Shown: one piece after another, positions 1 through 12,700 of the stretch
Position numbering within the stretch: position 1 is the stretch's first letter
Layout: each line of letters starts with the position of its first letter
Source of the DNA: Ceriagrion tenellum
Lineage: Eukaryota; Arthropoda; Insecta; Odonata; Coenagrionidae
Assembly: GCA_963169105.1 (NCBI GenBank)
Contig: OY720636.1
Span: 122,530,188-122,594,187 of the forward strand
Direction: 5' to 3'
DNA: 64,000 nt
Position numbers and translations under genes: made by a program
The notes under the pieces: model-generated
Database searches by the model: none
Seen by the model: only the letters and a program-made list of their open reading frames with translations
Told to the model about the DNA's origin: nothing

Positions 1-580
1 CTATTTTTTCCGTGTTTAGCCAGTTAAAGTGGGTATTTATGTCTATTCATTTTCATGAAGTATTTATTTCTGAGCCTAAAGCCGAAACTGTTCAAAATAG
101 GTGTTTTAAGATGGCTGAAGGTAACGCATATGTTTCAACCATTAGTTTGTCGTAGTGGAAGTCCTGCGAGCATGGGCTAAGTTCCTTCTCGTCCGTTGTC
201 TGATGTGGGCTTGCATTGCCAGAAATGTTTTTTTTTTTGTTTTTTAGGCACCGTGACCCATCAAAATGATTTATTCTTCTGAAATTGGTGTTTGTTTAGT
301 AATGCCAAGCCGAATTCCAACTGCCGATATCGGACTTCGTCATTTCAACCCAATTGCCCGCTAACTTTTGCCTCTCTGAACCAGATGGCGATATCCTGCT
401 ACACCTCTCTTGCTCTATGCCTCGTGGGTTGCGTGATTGCTCCAGATAAACAAGAGTACACTTGGTAGCGTCAAGCTCGCTCCATCTTTAACGGGTGGCA
501 CTCCTCCATCAGCGGAGCACCATGGAAAGCATGACAAAAGATTACATCCTCCCCCACAAATTTTAGGTACGCTTCTCACC
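1..580. other. No gene recognised
   Basis: Upstream intron or intergenic sequence left of the RTE LINE. No exon of the kinase gene and no recognisable repeat. Confidence 0.4.
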
Positions 581-591
581 CTCAAGGATAT
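581..591. repeat. Target-site duplication, left copy (RTE LINE)
   Basis: CTCAAGGATAT, identical to 1802-1812, directly next to the LINE 3' tail. Confidence 0.75.
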
Positions 592-1801
592 CATCATCAT
601 CTTCTAAAGGCTAAGCCTTGTCTCTGCAGCCATGTGTCCCTGTGTACTGCAGCTCTCTTCAAATCAACATACGTTTTTAATCCCAACGTACTTCGTACAT
701 CATCTAGGAACTTCTTCCTTGGCCTTCCTCTGCTTCTCTTGCCGAGCACCTTCCCCTCCATTATATTTTCTAAAAAATTATTATGTCGAAGAACATGACC
801 AATGAATTTAACCTTCCTTTGTTCCATCTCTTTTATCAGTCTTCTTTCTTCTTTTATTTTTCCCTCAGCACCTCTTCATTGCTCTTTCTGTCAGTCCATC
901 TTGTTTTTATCATCCTCCTCCATATCCACATTTCCATAGCTTCCAACCGCGACTTTTCCATCTTTCTCAATGTCCAGCTTACACAGCCATATAACAGTGT
1001 GCTCCATAGAAACGTTTTCGCAAAAGATTTCCTTGTTTCTACTTGAATATGGCTATTTCCTAGAATATGTTTTTTATTTTCATATGCCTTCTTTGCCAAG
1101 GCTATCCTTCTTTTTAATGCAGAGGTGCTTCTGTTATCTCTTGAAATTATGCTCCCAAGGTAGCTGAACTCTTCAACCTATTTTATTACCGATCCCCCTA
1201 TCATTATATTTACATTGGGTTCATTTTCGTGTCTAGATACCGTCATAGCTTTGGTTTTCTTCACATTTATTTTCAATTTCCATTTTGCCAAAACTGTGGA
1301 CAAGATTCGGAGCATTCTATTCATATCTTTGACTGATTCTGCCAGGGTCACAATATCATCAGCAAAGCTAATGCAGTGAATTCTTCTTCCATTTATTTGG
1401 ATGCCTTTAATTTTCTCCTTCATAGTTTTTATAGCCTCTTCAATATATAGATTGAACAAGTATGGTGAAAGTGGACATCCTTGCCTACTCCTCTCCTGAT
1501 CATTGCTTCTTTTTCATTTCCATTTATTGTGATTAGGGTGCTCTGGTTCTGGTATAGTTGAAATACAAGCCTTCTGTCTCTGAAGTCTATTCCTACTTTC
1601 CTCATGGTTTCAAACATTTGTTTCCAGTCCACAGTGTCGAATGCTTTTTCCAGATCAATGAAAACAAGAAAAACTTTCCTGTTCATATCTAGCCTTCTTT
1701 CTAGTATCAGGTGCAATGCTAAAATAGCTTCTCTCGTACCTTTACCTTCCCGGAAACCAAATTGATCTTCCCCAATGTATTCCTCCACTTTATTTTTTAT
1801 T
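592..1801 (-). mobile_element. RTE-type LINE, 5'-truncated, with 11-bp target duplication
   Basis: Minus-strand remnants in order: RT fingers/palm (DQFGFREGKGTREAI, LVFIDLEKAFDTVDW), RT active site ISFADDIVTLAE, thumb LYGCVSWTLRKMEKSR, and the C-terminal block KVKFIGHVLRHNNFLENIME followed by GKRSRGRPRKKFLDDV. The 3' tail is a short GAT/ATG repeat, as in RTE elements. CTCAAGGATAT occurs at 581-591 and again at 1802-1812, flanking the element exactly. Frameshifts make it non-functional. Confidence 0.82.
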
Positions 1802-1812
1802 CTCAAGGATAT
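1802..1812. repeat. Target-site duplication, right copy (RTE LINE)
   Basis: CTCAAGGATAT, identical to 581-591, at the truncated 5' end of the LINE. Confidence 0.75.
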
Positions 1813-2700
1813 TTGAAACTAATAAATTTCTATGCATGGATAGGTTGGTGTGTGGGCTTGAGGATCATCCAATAACATGATAATGACCTTGTTTATTTAC
1901 TTTTATCATCCGAGATACCATTGGGATATGTAATATGTACTAATAAAATATTTTGAACAGTTAGTAGTCAAACGTAAAATTAGAGATGCACTAAGTATTT
2001 TCATTAAATTTAAAAATTCTCCTGCTTATAAGAGAAATTCCTTTTAGATTCCCCTCTACTGTGAAAAGTTACCATAAAATTCTCACATTTTCATCTTGCT
2101 TGGGCTCCTGGGAAATCCTGCATTGTTCGTTTTCACGCATTGATCGTTTTTTTTGCTTATCCCCTGGAAAAATGATAGATCAATGTTCTACTGAATACAA
2201 ATGAGATATGGAGGTATTTTGGTGTTGACTACCAAATGAAAGGAATACAAAATCATCTTCAGTAACTCTGGATATAAAATACTTTTGTAAATACACAAAT
2301 TTTCAATTGAAAGTGAAAGCAATGTAATTCTGTGATGTCATTATTTTAAGATTTTGCATTTTTGTTCATAAATTTTTATTTTCACAACTTCTCCTCAATG
2401 TTCACCTATTTATATTTAGTAATTTAATACCTTGGCTATGCAATGTAAAATAATTCTAAACAAATCTTCTGGCCCTGAAGAAACTCCTGCATGCATGTAT
2501 TGAGACTCAGCTTCGTAAATACCCAGCTCTCTTCTGGCAGATAATATTTAGTATATCTTTCAATGGATACTTAGTACTCAAGAACTGGAAAACTGCCAAT
2601 GTCACATCTATATTTAAAGGCAGCGATAAGGAACGGCCAATGAATTACCAACTGTCATCCCTTACAACTATCCCTTGTGGAGTCCTTGAGCATATAATTA

Positions 2701-5700
2701 GTGTAAAACCTCGTTAATTCGAAATTAAAGGGAACAAAAAAATTGTACTTCGAATTATCCGGGTTCGAATTAAATGTACTTTCCGAAAATAAACAAATAT
2801 ATTCCGAATTTTCGAGAAAATCATTGTTAAACTATATTTTTTATCAACAGGTAGGTACAGAATACACGCTATTTGGAGTAATTGATGACCAAAATTCCTC
2901 AGTTTCATGAGAATAAAATATTGTGAAGTTATCTGACTTAGGATAATTTGGAATAGTATGCTTTTTTTAGACGCGATTACAAGAAAAAAAATGATCTTCG
3001 GACATGAATCTACATGCAGTGATTAACCTGTCAATTGTTTCCAACATCCAACAACGGCGCTACGTGTTGTGTCAGCCTGCAGATATTGAACGCCTGCCAC
3101 ATACATCCATTACGAATTTTCCACACTGAATTTTTCTGCTCACTGCCTCACTGAATTTTTCACCCGTCAATCACCTCAACCTTCACACAAATTGAACAGT
3201 CGGCTTGAGTAAATTTGACGAGATAATTTTTCAACATACAGAAGAGGCGATCTTCCTTCACCCATGTTTCATGCTTCATAATCTAAGTTCTTGGGAAAAG
3301 GAGCTCCATGCATCGATCTAATAGCACAGCTTATCCGTCCTTATCATCAGTGTGATGCTCCATGGACCTGTACTGGGTCTCAATCGGTCAAGAAAGTGCC
3401 CATGCTTTCCGAGAATGTATTACGTGTTCTTCCCTTTTGGATGGAGAGAACGGTAAAGCCATAGAGCATCAACTGAAGGTCAGCTAGGGTCTCCCCTCCC
3501 TCCCTGAGCACGGGGAAACCCAGGAAAAAATTATGATGCAGTTTCGGAAACTCTCCCCTCATAAGCAGTCCCTTCTCCCTCCCGTACCTAGTGATTCACA
3601 AGAAGTGCGGGGGTAGAGCAAATATATGATAAAAAGAATACGGAGAAAGTTGGCAAGTAAAGCTCTCCAGTGACCAGGGGAAGTCACAGGAATCTGAGGA
3701 TCAAAGCAAAGTAAGTTAGAGAGATGGTTTTCCAATAATGAACATGCTTAACCAGGAAAATGGATCAAGATCGTCTCTCTGGGCTACTCCACCACGTCTA
3801 TTTCAGATGAATGGAATGAAAAATTTTACCTTGTCCATAAGATAATATATATGTTGTAAGTCAGTGAAAAATTCCAGGAGAATCCCAAAGATTGAGTTTG
3901 ATATTCTGTCAAAAATGGCATTTATGATTTTGCAAATACTTCGCCATATTTCCAAAGAATATATTGAAGATTTTTTTGGTAAAGTTTTATTGGAGATGAA
4001 AATGGTTACAAATGTTTGAATGACCATTCTAGCTACCACCTACCTAAAAACATATAACAAAAGTTATTTTCTGGAAAAAAATGAATCTATAGTTGTGTAA
4101 GTGAAACTTCTGAGTGAACTGAGACCGTGGCTGGGCTGAGCCATTCCATTAGGTTTATCTGCTCATTGCTCCCCAAGGAAGGAATGACGTAAGGTCATTT
4201 AGATTAGTTAAATGAGCTCAGTGGGTTCCTCAGGCCATGGTGTGGGTGCTCATCTATGGAGGCTGTAATCTAGTTTTTAATATAGCTGAGCTCACTGGGT
4301 GTCATTTAGATAGTGGTCTTGGGGCAATATGCAGTTGGTGACCAATGAGATGGACACAGGATGGTCACATGGGGATGCCAAGCCATGGTTTCTGGGTCAC
4401 AAGGAAGACAAAGAAGCGGTTGAGTGGCAGTCTAGAGGAGGCGAGTTGGAGATGCGGTTGTGAAGGTGGTAATGGTGAATAAAGGAAGAATAAACGCCCT
4501 TTTTTCCAAAGAAGTGTCGTTCCCTTAATTGACCCTCGACAGACCCTTAAGGTGACCGCTTACAGTTGTTTATTTACTTTTCTTTTTGTAGAGTTTGTGC
4601 ACATGTTTACACAGAATGCTCAAGGCTTGGGAAAGATTTTCATCGGAATTTAGTCTTTCTCGTAGCACCATTTCCACTGTCGAGATAGCAGAAAATGCCT
4701 CTTTACGAGTTACTCGCGTATGTGTCAGCTGCTCTTAGGCCTCAAATTCTCCATCCGAATCACTTCTATCCAGCATCTGTTGCCATTGAGTTCATTTGAC
4801 TTAGCAACCATGGTCTCTTCAACTCTTTTTTCGATTCTTCTCTCTTTTTCTTCCTTCGAAAATTCTTCAAAAGTGATGATCACATTGTCATCGCAACGGA
4901 CGTATTCCGGAAAATTAGTTGGACACTCAATTTCACCATGAATTTCAGGCCAGTCGAAATCTTCCCTTTAGTCATATATGTACGTTAAAATCCATTTCTT
5001 CCCCAAAACCGGCTTTACGGAAGCAGTTTGCAATAACAGATGAGGAAACTTCATTCCAATACGCGCAGATATTCCTCATCATATCCAGCACGTTCCACTT
5101 CCTAATGTCTTGAACAGGAATATTTCTTGCGGTCTCCCTGATCATGTACCTCACCAAGTTCTTTCTATACGATTCCTTGAGGTAATAAATAATGCCCTGA
5201 TCAAGAGGCTGCATGTAGCTAGTTGTGTTAGCGGGAAGGAAAATGACTCTAATATTATTCAGATTGAGCCCTTCAATGCTGTGAGGAGTGCACTGATCTA
5301 TTAAAAGCAGAATTTTTCGATTCTGGCCAGCCATTCTTTGTCAAAACTTGTAAGCCACTCACGAAAGCATTTTTATTGGCACAATAACTGCAAGGAAGGG
5401 TTTGAATTCCTTTGGAACACCAAGGGTGGGCATATTTTCCTATCACCATGATGGGGAAAAAATGAGCCGGCTAAATTACCAAGGGTTGCAGCTGCGACGG
5501 TATTGTGTTATGCAGGGGAAAGTGAAAAGAAGATTTTGAAGGGGTATAACTCAAGTTCCATTCCTGGTATAGGTATGGTTAGGAGTTGCTCTCACGGTCT
5601 ACGACCCTTGCGAAGAATCGGAAGTACCTACTCATGAGATATGTGATATGGGGGAACAGCTTAATTCCAAATAGATATGTTGTAAAGGTTGGTTTTCAAG

Positions 5701-5950
5701 ATCGGGACAATGTTAATCACTTTGAAATAAGTGCTTCCAACCTAGTAAAATGCGCCGCCGCATAAAAGCCAAGGACGACTTTGAATTAACCGATAAAATC
5801 AGGAGTCACGGGGCGAAATGTGACTTTGAATAACATCTTAAGCGGTATTTCGAATTATCCGTACCATCTAGCATGCAATTCCCTATACCATTTGCTAGGG
5901 ACAGCTCACAACTTCGAATTAAGCGGGTTCTAATTAACGAGGTTTTATTG
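2701..5950 (-). mobile_element. Tigger/pogo-type DNA transposon, TA target
   Basis: Ends are inverted repeats sharing TAAAACCTCGTTAATT (from 2704, and reversed up to 5947), next to TA at 2699-2700 and 5951-5952. The minus strand carries a DDE-type transposase remnant. At 3250 bp it is a little long for the group; the segment near 4080-4560 has no transposase similarity and could be a secondary insertion, although no boundaries were found. Confidence 0.82.
4570..5500 (-). pseudogene. Tigger-type DDE transposase remnant
   Basis: Reading from 5500 downward: VIGKYAHPWCSKGIQTLP, then NRKILLLIDQCTPHS, IRVIFLPANTTSYMQPLDQG, and a C-terminal helix region ending LCKHVHKLYKKKSK with a stop at 4572-4570. 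LLIDQC holds the second catalytic Asp. The CENP-B-like DNA-binding N-terminus and first Asp were not found between 5500 and 5900, and the frame breaks near 5335-5340 and 4960. Confidence 0.78.
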
Positions 5951-6643
5951 TATAAGTTCAGTTGTGAGACATCTCGATATTCAGAACTTACTATTCATAA
6001 TGCAACATGGATTGAGAAAGGTTAATCTTGCAAAACTCAATTACTACTTTTTGCCTACGATATTTTAGTCTCAGATGAAGATAATGTTTCAGTTGACCAA
6101 ATTTCTCTCTCCTTTAAAAAGACATTTTATAAAGTGCCTCACAGAAGGTCAATGATAAAGTTAATATCTCATGGGTTGGGCCGTGATGTAATCTTGGATT
6201 TGTGAACTCCTAAACAATCTTGTCCAAAGGGTTGTATCAGATGGCACAATCTCTAATGAAGTTAAGAGTCTCTTATGGTGTCCCAAAGGAGGTTGTCATT
6301 AGCTCACTTCTGTTCCTTTTGTATATTAATGATATCTGTGAAGGAAGTAGCTGACAGTAAGCTTTGATCATTTGCATATGTCACAGAAGTATACAAGAAA
6401 ATCCATAGGCATAATGATAATTGCTAGCGAAGGACCAAAATCTCCTTATAATACATTGTTTTCATGTATTTCTTGCCAGTATTGTCAGTACTAAAGAACT
6501 TGAAGAATTTTTTTTCGTGGATAAGATTTGAGTCTTCATGCTACCTCAATAGATCATCTTGTTCAAATGAGTTTTGAAATGATTGGATCATTTCTTTCTT
6601 ATCTGTTGTTTCCATGGGTTAAGTTTTCTTCTTTTACCAACAG

Positions 6644-6781
6644 GTGGTCTTTTGGCATATTACTCTGGGAGATAATAACTTTAGGTGGAACTCCTTACCC
6701 TGGAATTGAGATGAATGAAGTTTTCAAACTGTTACAGACTGGATACCGCATGGAAAGACCTTCAAACTGTAGTTATGAACT
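6644..6781 (+). CDS. RTK exon: kinase subdomains IX-X
   Basis: Acceptor CAG ends at 6643 and donor GTAAGT starts at 6782. The first base completes a split codon, probably Val of the usual DVWSFG. Encodes WSFGILLWEIITLGGTPYPG and on to NCSYE, ending with CT of a Leu codon. Confidence 0.88.
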
Positions 6782-9700
6782 GTAAGTTATATTTTTCGAA
6801 GGCTTTATTTTAATTTTGAAATATTTCTCATCTTTAGTCATTTTAAGTGTTACATTGTTTACAAGTCTTAATGTATCCTTTATACTTATGATTTAGTGAT
6901 TATCAGGGCTTAGTTTTTAGGATGAGCAGATACACATTGTAGGGCTTGGGAAAAATTTCGTTCAAGGGTTGTAATCTTCAGTCTTGATCCTTCATTTAAT
7001 AAGACTTGCTTAAAAAAATGTAAAATAGTTCTTAGATTAGTAAAACAATGGTTAATGTCTTGTAATAACATTGAAAGTGTGCTTCTTAAAGATTGCTGTT
7101 ATTTTTGCTACCAGAGTCAAGTAATTTGTTGAAGAAAGTTTACTGTTTAAAAAAATATTTTTTACTATATATGCATTGGATCATGATTTGTAATGTGTAT
7201 CTCATATTTTTATGTTTATTTGGGCAATGCATGTAAAAAAAATACTAACGGTATTCTAAAAACAGGCCTGATGCCTAGAAGGGCCCCTAACTTCCTTATA
7301 TGTAAATGAAATGAATGAATCCATTTTTTTTAAGAAAAAAATTAGTATTATTTTTCGTTACTTTAGTAACATTCCCCTCCTAGTCCTCCAGCAAACATCA
7401 GGTTTAATTGCTGACATAATGGCCAAGGACTCGAGAGTGGTGGGGCAGTTATCGTAGCCACATCTGACGCCCATGAGTTGTGTAACTACGCTGCAGTTGG
7501 GTCATGCGTACAGAGTAGACGGAGGGACCCAAGTAATATGGCCTTCTGCATGCGAGCTGCAAGTGACTCCGTCTGTGCCATGCAGGATGGAATGCACTTG
7601 ATTGGGCTCGCTGGCAGCATAGCATGCGAGGAGGTCACCCCTAATGGATTCCGTCCACTCCATACGAGCTCGCTTCTTGGTGTTGTTATTATTACCACAC
7701 CCAAAACCAATTACTGTTTAAAAAAATATTTTTTACTATATATGCTTAGATCATGATTTGTAATGTGTATCTCATATTTTTTATGTTACCCCATGGGTAC
7801 ATGATATGTATGCCCCATCCGAGAGGGGCCGGTTGTGGGTGGCATTTCTGGTCGACTTTCTCGGAACCAGTACATCGGCATGTGGGGTGGTTAGCCCCAC
7901 ATGCAGAGGTACAGACATGTGGGGCTAACCACCCCACATGCAGACGTCCACCATTAGCCGGGAGAGCAGTTACCAGGTATGCCATGAGGATGCTGGTGGT
8001 CCGCTTTCATACCCAAAATTATTATTTTTATTTACTTCCGCAAAGTTCCCCTCCGAATCCTCGACAAGCATCAGGTTTCATTGCCGTCATAATGGCCAAG
8101 GACTCGAGAGGGGTGAGGCACTAATTGCAGCCACATGCGACACCCATCGGATGTGTGGCTATGCTGTGCTTGGGTCGTGCATACGGAGTAGATGGAGGTA
8201 CCCTAGTAATACAGCCTTCTGCATACGAGCTGCAAGTGACTCCGCCTCTGCCACACAGGACAGAATGCACTTGATGTTCTCCAGCAGTGAGACCTTATCT
8301 CCACTGAGCACACCTACGATGAGAACAACCAGTTTAACAGAGTGTCCTGGGTACATTTGCCGAAGCTATAAAGCAGTTCTTGATATTTTGCTGGTTTCTC
8401 CGCTTCCTTTGCATCCATGTTCATTTCAGCCGTAGCAGAAAACTCTTATCACAAACATGGAGCGTGAGAGGTGGTCTAGGAGAACGATATCAGGCTTGGT
8501 CGCCTCCAACTGCCTGGTGGTGGAAAAGTAGTAATTCCACCAGATTGTGCATTTATCGTTTTCCTCGACGGACTCAATATCTCCAGGGGCACATGGCAGC
8601 ACAGGAGTATCGTCGATGCCAAAATGGTGTCATAGATGAAAATATAACACCTGCAGGGCTGCATTGTGCCTGACAATATACACTGACTTGGCATATATCT
8701 ATGAAACGTCGAAACCATTCAACGGAGACACTTCAGCCATAGGCCTCTTTAAAAAGTTCTGTAACCACCACAGTCACAGAGAGTGACGTGAAGAAGGCCT
8801 TTTCTGGCAAGAAGAATTTCTCGGCTCCAGGAATGGATTCCGTGAATAACTTCTGGTGGAAGAAGTTCACTTCCACCCACCAACACCTCGCCAGATGCTT
8901 CATGTCCTTTCTCTCGGGTAGAGAAGAAATTCCACTGGGGCTAACTGAGGGATGCACGGTTCTAATACTTAAGAAGAGAGACTTGTCCGATCCTAAGAAC
9001 TACCACCCTATAACTTGCCTCAACACTGTGTATAAGGCATTCACCTCCATCTTGAGTGACCTTATCCTCAACCATGTCCAGCTGGTTTGGGAGGAGGTGT
9101 ATGAGCAGAGGGGCTAAAAGCATGGAATTTCGGGATGTAAGGACAACCTGGTCATTGATAGGTGCATATGCTAGGATGCCATCCAGCTTAAGCGTACCTT
9201 TTCAATGGCCTGGGTGAACTACAAGAAGGCATTTGACACCACTTCACTTGAGCTCAGTATAGCCATGTTGAAGTTGATGAAAGTCCACCCAGAGGTTGTG
9301 TCCTGCATCCAATGCCACTCTGGAGAATGCACTTTGTCCTGACTGCAGGCAAGCGGTCGGTTTCGACAGAGTTGGTAACTTTCCACGGTGGCATTTTCCA
9401 AGGGAGCCCCTTGCTGTTCTGTATTTCCCTCCTACCACTCTCGCTAAGGTTGCAATGAGGGAAAGGATACATGTGCGGTGTGCCAGGTGACAGGAAGCAT
9501 AAAGTCACCCATTTATTTTATATGGTTGACGTGAATCTCTACACTTCCAATGCAAAATACCTTCGCGTGGCCCTGAACACTGTACTGGAGTACAGTGAGG
9601 CTATAGGGATGGGAGTTTGGATTGGACAAGTGTGCATCCATCCACCTGCCAAGAGGAAAATTTTTGAAGAACAAGGAAGACATGCACCTTGTTGACGGGA

Positions 9701-12700
9701 GTGTCATTCGCCTCCTCGAGGGCGATGACAGCTACGAATACCTCGGAGTCCCCTAAAGCCGAATGCAGGAGGTCACAGGTCACAGTAGTGAAGGAAAGAG
9801 TCACTACCAAGTACAGACAGACTCTCAGGAAAATTTGGAGTTCTGAAAAAACAAGTTTCTTTCCACGAACATGTTCTCGGTTCCCACACTGCTGTACACC
9901 TTTGGATGCATGAAATGGAACATCGTAGCAGACCCTCTATAGGGGAACGAGGAAGATGATGACCATCTACAGAAGTCTTCATCCGAAATCTTCCTTCGCC
10001 AGACTGTATCTCCCTCCCAGTGTAGGTAGTAGAGGTCTGTTGAGCCTTGAGTGTCTCCACAACAGAGTTGTCCTGGGCACAGCATGCTGAGTGTTCAAAA
10101 GCAGAGACCCCCTGCTCAGTCTCTTAAGAGAACACAAAAGTGCTGGAGTGGGGGTGTTTCTCATCCAGCCAGCCAAGAGGGCAGCGGACGAGACTGGTAT
10201 GGACTTCGACCTGACATCGGATGGTCGTGATGACGACAAGTCCATCTTGTTGTTGAAGGCAGACGTCCTGAAGCTTGAAATTAAAAAGGCCAAGCAGATA
10301 ACCTTGCTCAAGGTGCATACCGATAAGCCCATGCATGGATGTTTCTATCGAAACATGGAGAAGCATGGGCTATCGAAGGAGCTGACGTTTGCCTTCCTCC
10401 GCTCCACTGCTCTAAAGTCAGAGACCAAGGGTTTCGTCCTTGCATGCCCTGATGGTGTCATAAACACACCTATGTACTGCTGTATTATATTCAAGACGGA
10501 AGTTGCGGACACGAGATGCAGGGCATGCCAAGCCCAGCCGGAGACTTTGAGCCACCTTCTCTCCGGCTGTAGCTATTAGCCTAGTCAGCGTATATTGCCA
10601 GGCATAATGCGGCCCTGCCGGTGTTATATTTTCATGGATTTGTAAAAATGTAGTATGCTGTGTTTATATAGTAGTGTACAGATATTATGCATCTGAATCA
10701 CCATAAACTAGGTTATTTCCAATGGCCACTTTGCTTTATGGTTCCTATACTTAAGGATTGATTTCATTTTAGGTATCAGTTGATGCGGTGGTGCTGGCAA
10801 GAAAGGCCTTCAAGCCGACCAAGTTTCTCTCAGCTACGATACCAACTTGAAAACCTACTTGAGCAGAATTCAGCATCTACGTACTTAAGCCTACCTAATT
10901 TTACTGTAGGAATGAATGGAAGTCAGCTCAGCTGCCAAATATCTTCAATTTCTGAATTTAATGATATCAGCAGAGACTGTGAAAGTCATGAGTCTGGTTC
11001 TGACGGAGACTCACCAGATATGCAATATAAGAGTGATGTATGTTCAAGGAAAATAACCTGCTTAAAGAAGTCTTCTTCCAATCCAACTCTGAGGTGAGTG
11101 CCTGAACTGAACAGTAGCTTTGTCATCTATTCTCTACTGCTAATGGTGGTATCAAATCATTATGAGTAAAAAATTGTTCAAGGACACCAGAGCCTGTTAG
11201 GATCAAGCTTTAGAACTACATGGGGGGGTTCTGCCTGTTGATAAGGAATGGGAGAAAAGGATTATCTGCAAATCTGCAAAGAGAAAACTGGAAAATATGT
11301 AATAAAGCTAATTATTCATAATTGAATTTTCTCTTTACTATTAGCCCATATTTTGATTGTAATCGTCATATATAAATGTCATAAATAAATGTCAATGTCA
11401 TGTATAAATGCCTAAATTAAATTTTAGCATTTTTGTCAGTAAAAATCATATTTTAAGCTTTTCAATAAGTAATGTATGCAAAATATATCTTGAATATGGC
11501 TCTAGCGATGTTGATGACACTAGAATGGTTTAGGTGAGGGGTATTCTTTGGGCTAGGTTTAATTTCTGGGAAAATCTGTAAAGTTACAGAGTTCAACTCT
11601 AGAAAAGATTTCCAAGGATAAAAACAAAAAAAAATTGGAATGGGGATTCCTATTTAGAGTAATTGATTTTATTCAATGACATGAAGGATGATAAAAATAC
11701 ATATTTTATAATTAAATCTGTAGTAAATTACATGAGAAATTTCAAGTTTTATTTTTCAAGCAATTTTGACCTCATGGTCTATACAATAAGTAAAATGAAA
11801 CTTTTTTAATGATTTTTTTAATCAACATTTTCAAGATTAATGCAGTGTTTTCAGCAATTGTTCTTTGTTCACTAATAAAAAAGGATGGCACATGCCAAAG
11901 TGAAGGATGTGAGTGACCTGTGGACAACTACATGGTTTCTTCTTGAATTTGCCTAAAGAAAAAGTACAATCTACTTAAGGCCAGCCTCCAGAAATGTTCA
12001 TTTAAATCAGTTTATGCATACGTGCATTTATTAAGAATGAATCACTGTGAATTTTGGGCTACTCTCCACTCCCTTAATAGTCATTCCCTAACCAACACTT
12101 TCACTTTTCCTCATGCTACAAATAATCTCAATGACAGGTTGCCTCCTCAAATAATTAAACTACCAACAAGTGTTACTAGTGAGTGTAAGGTGGAGTGATG
12201 TGTGACCTCTTGCTTAATGTCCATGAAAAGTTAACGGTGTTTCGAAGGAGAGTATTTAGCATCCAGAAGGTCTATATCCCATTTCTGTGAACATGGTGTA
12301 TTTTATGTGATACATAGTAGTAGTATTTTAGTTTAATGTACTTCAACAGCTGAGGTCATTTACTGTGTGCCTCTTGAAGACAGGGGCAATGGCACTTGGG
12401 ATAATTGGAGGGTGACCTCTCCATATTCAAGCAGAGACAAATGCTTAACTTCTGTGACTAATGGGAAACCAATGTTTCCATCATGGGAGACCACTGGCCT
12501 GCACTCCTCAGATGCAATTACCTATTTGTACCTGCTGGGATGGTTAATGTATGTGGTCATGCATGCTCGTCAAAATCATTTACCACCTAAAAATAGTTGT
12601 GAACTTCAAAACCATCGCTTTTCTTTTGCATTGCATGTTTTACTATTGATCTAAATGTAGCCAAAAAATTAATTTGCATCATAAACCAATCATACCTCAA

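Larger units (their letters stand above)
2461..6420 (+). mobile_element. CR1/Jockey-like LINE fragment, split by a Tigger insertion
   Basis: Left part (to 2700) reads LKNWKTANVTSIFKGSDKER, MNYQLSSLTTIPCGVLEHII, the usual RT start. Right part (from 5951) resumes with MQHGLRK, SLSFKKTFYKVPHRRSMIKL, then GVPKGG and VYINDI, i.e. the DFSKAFDKVPHRRL and GVPQGSVLGPLLFLIYINDI motifs of CR1-like reverse transcriptases. Many stops. Deleting 2701-5952 restores RT order. Confidence 0.72.

Noticed and set aside
7753..8435. Plus-strand frames of 123 and 165 codons
   Set aside because: They are antisense shadows of the R2-type endonuclease region, and the Cys/His-rich part comes from the hairpin.
9254..10366. 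Minus-strand frames of 60-117 codons
   Set aside because: Antisense shadows of the plus-strand R2-type reverse transcriptase.
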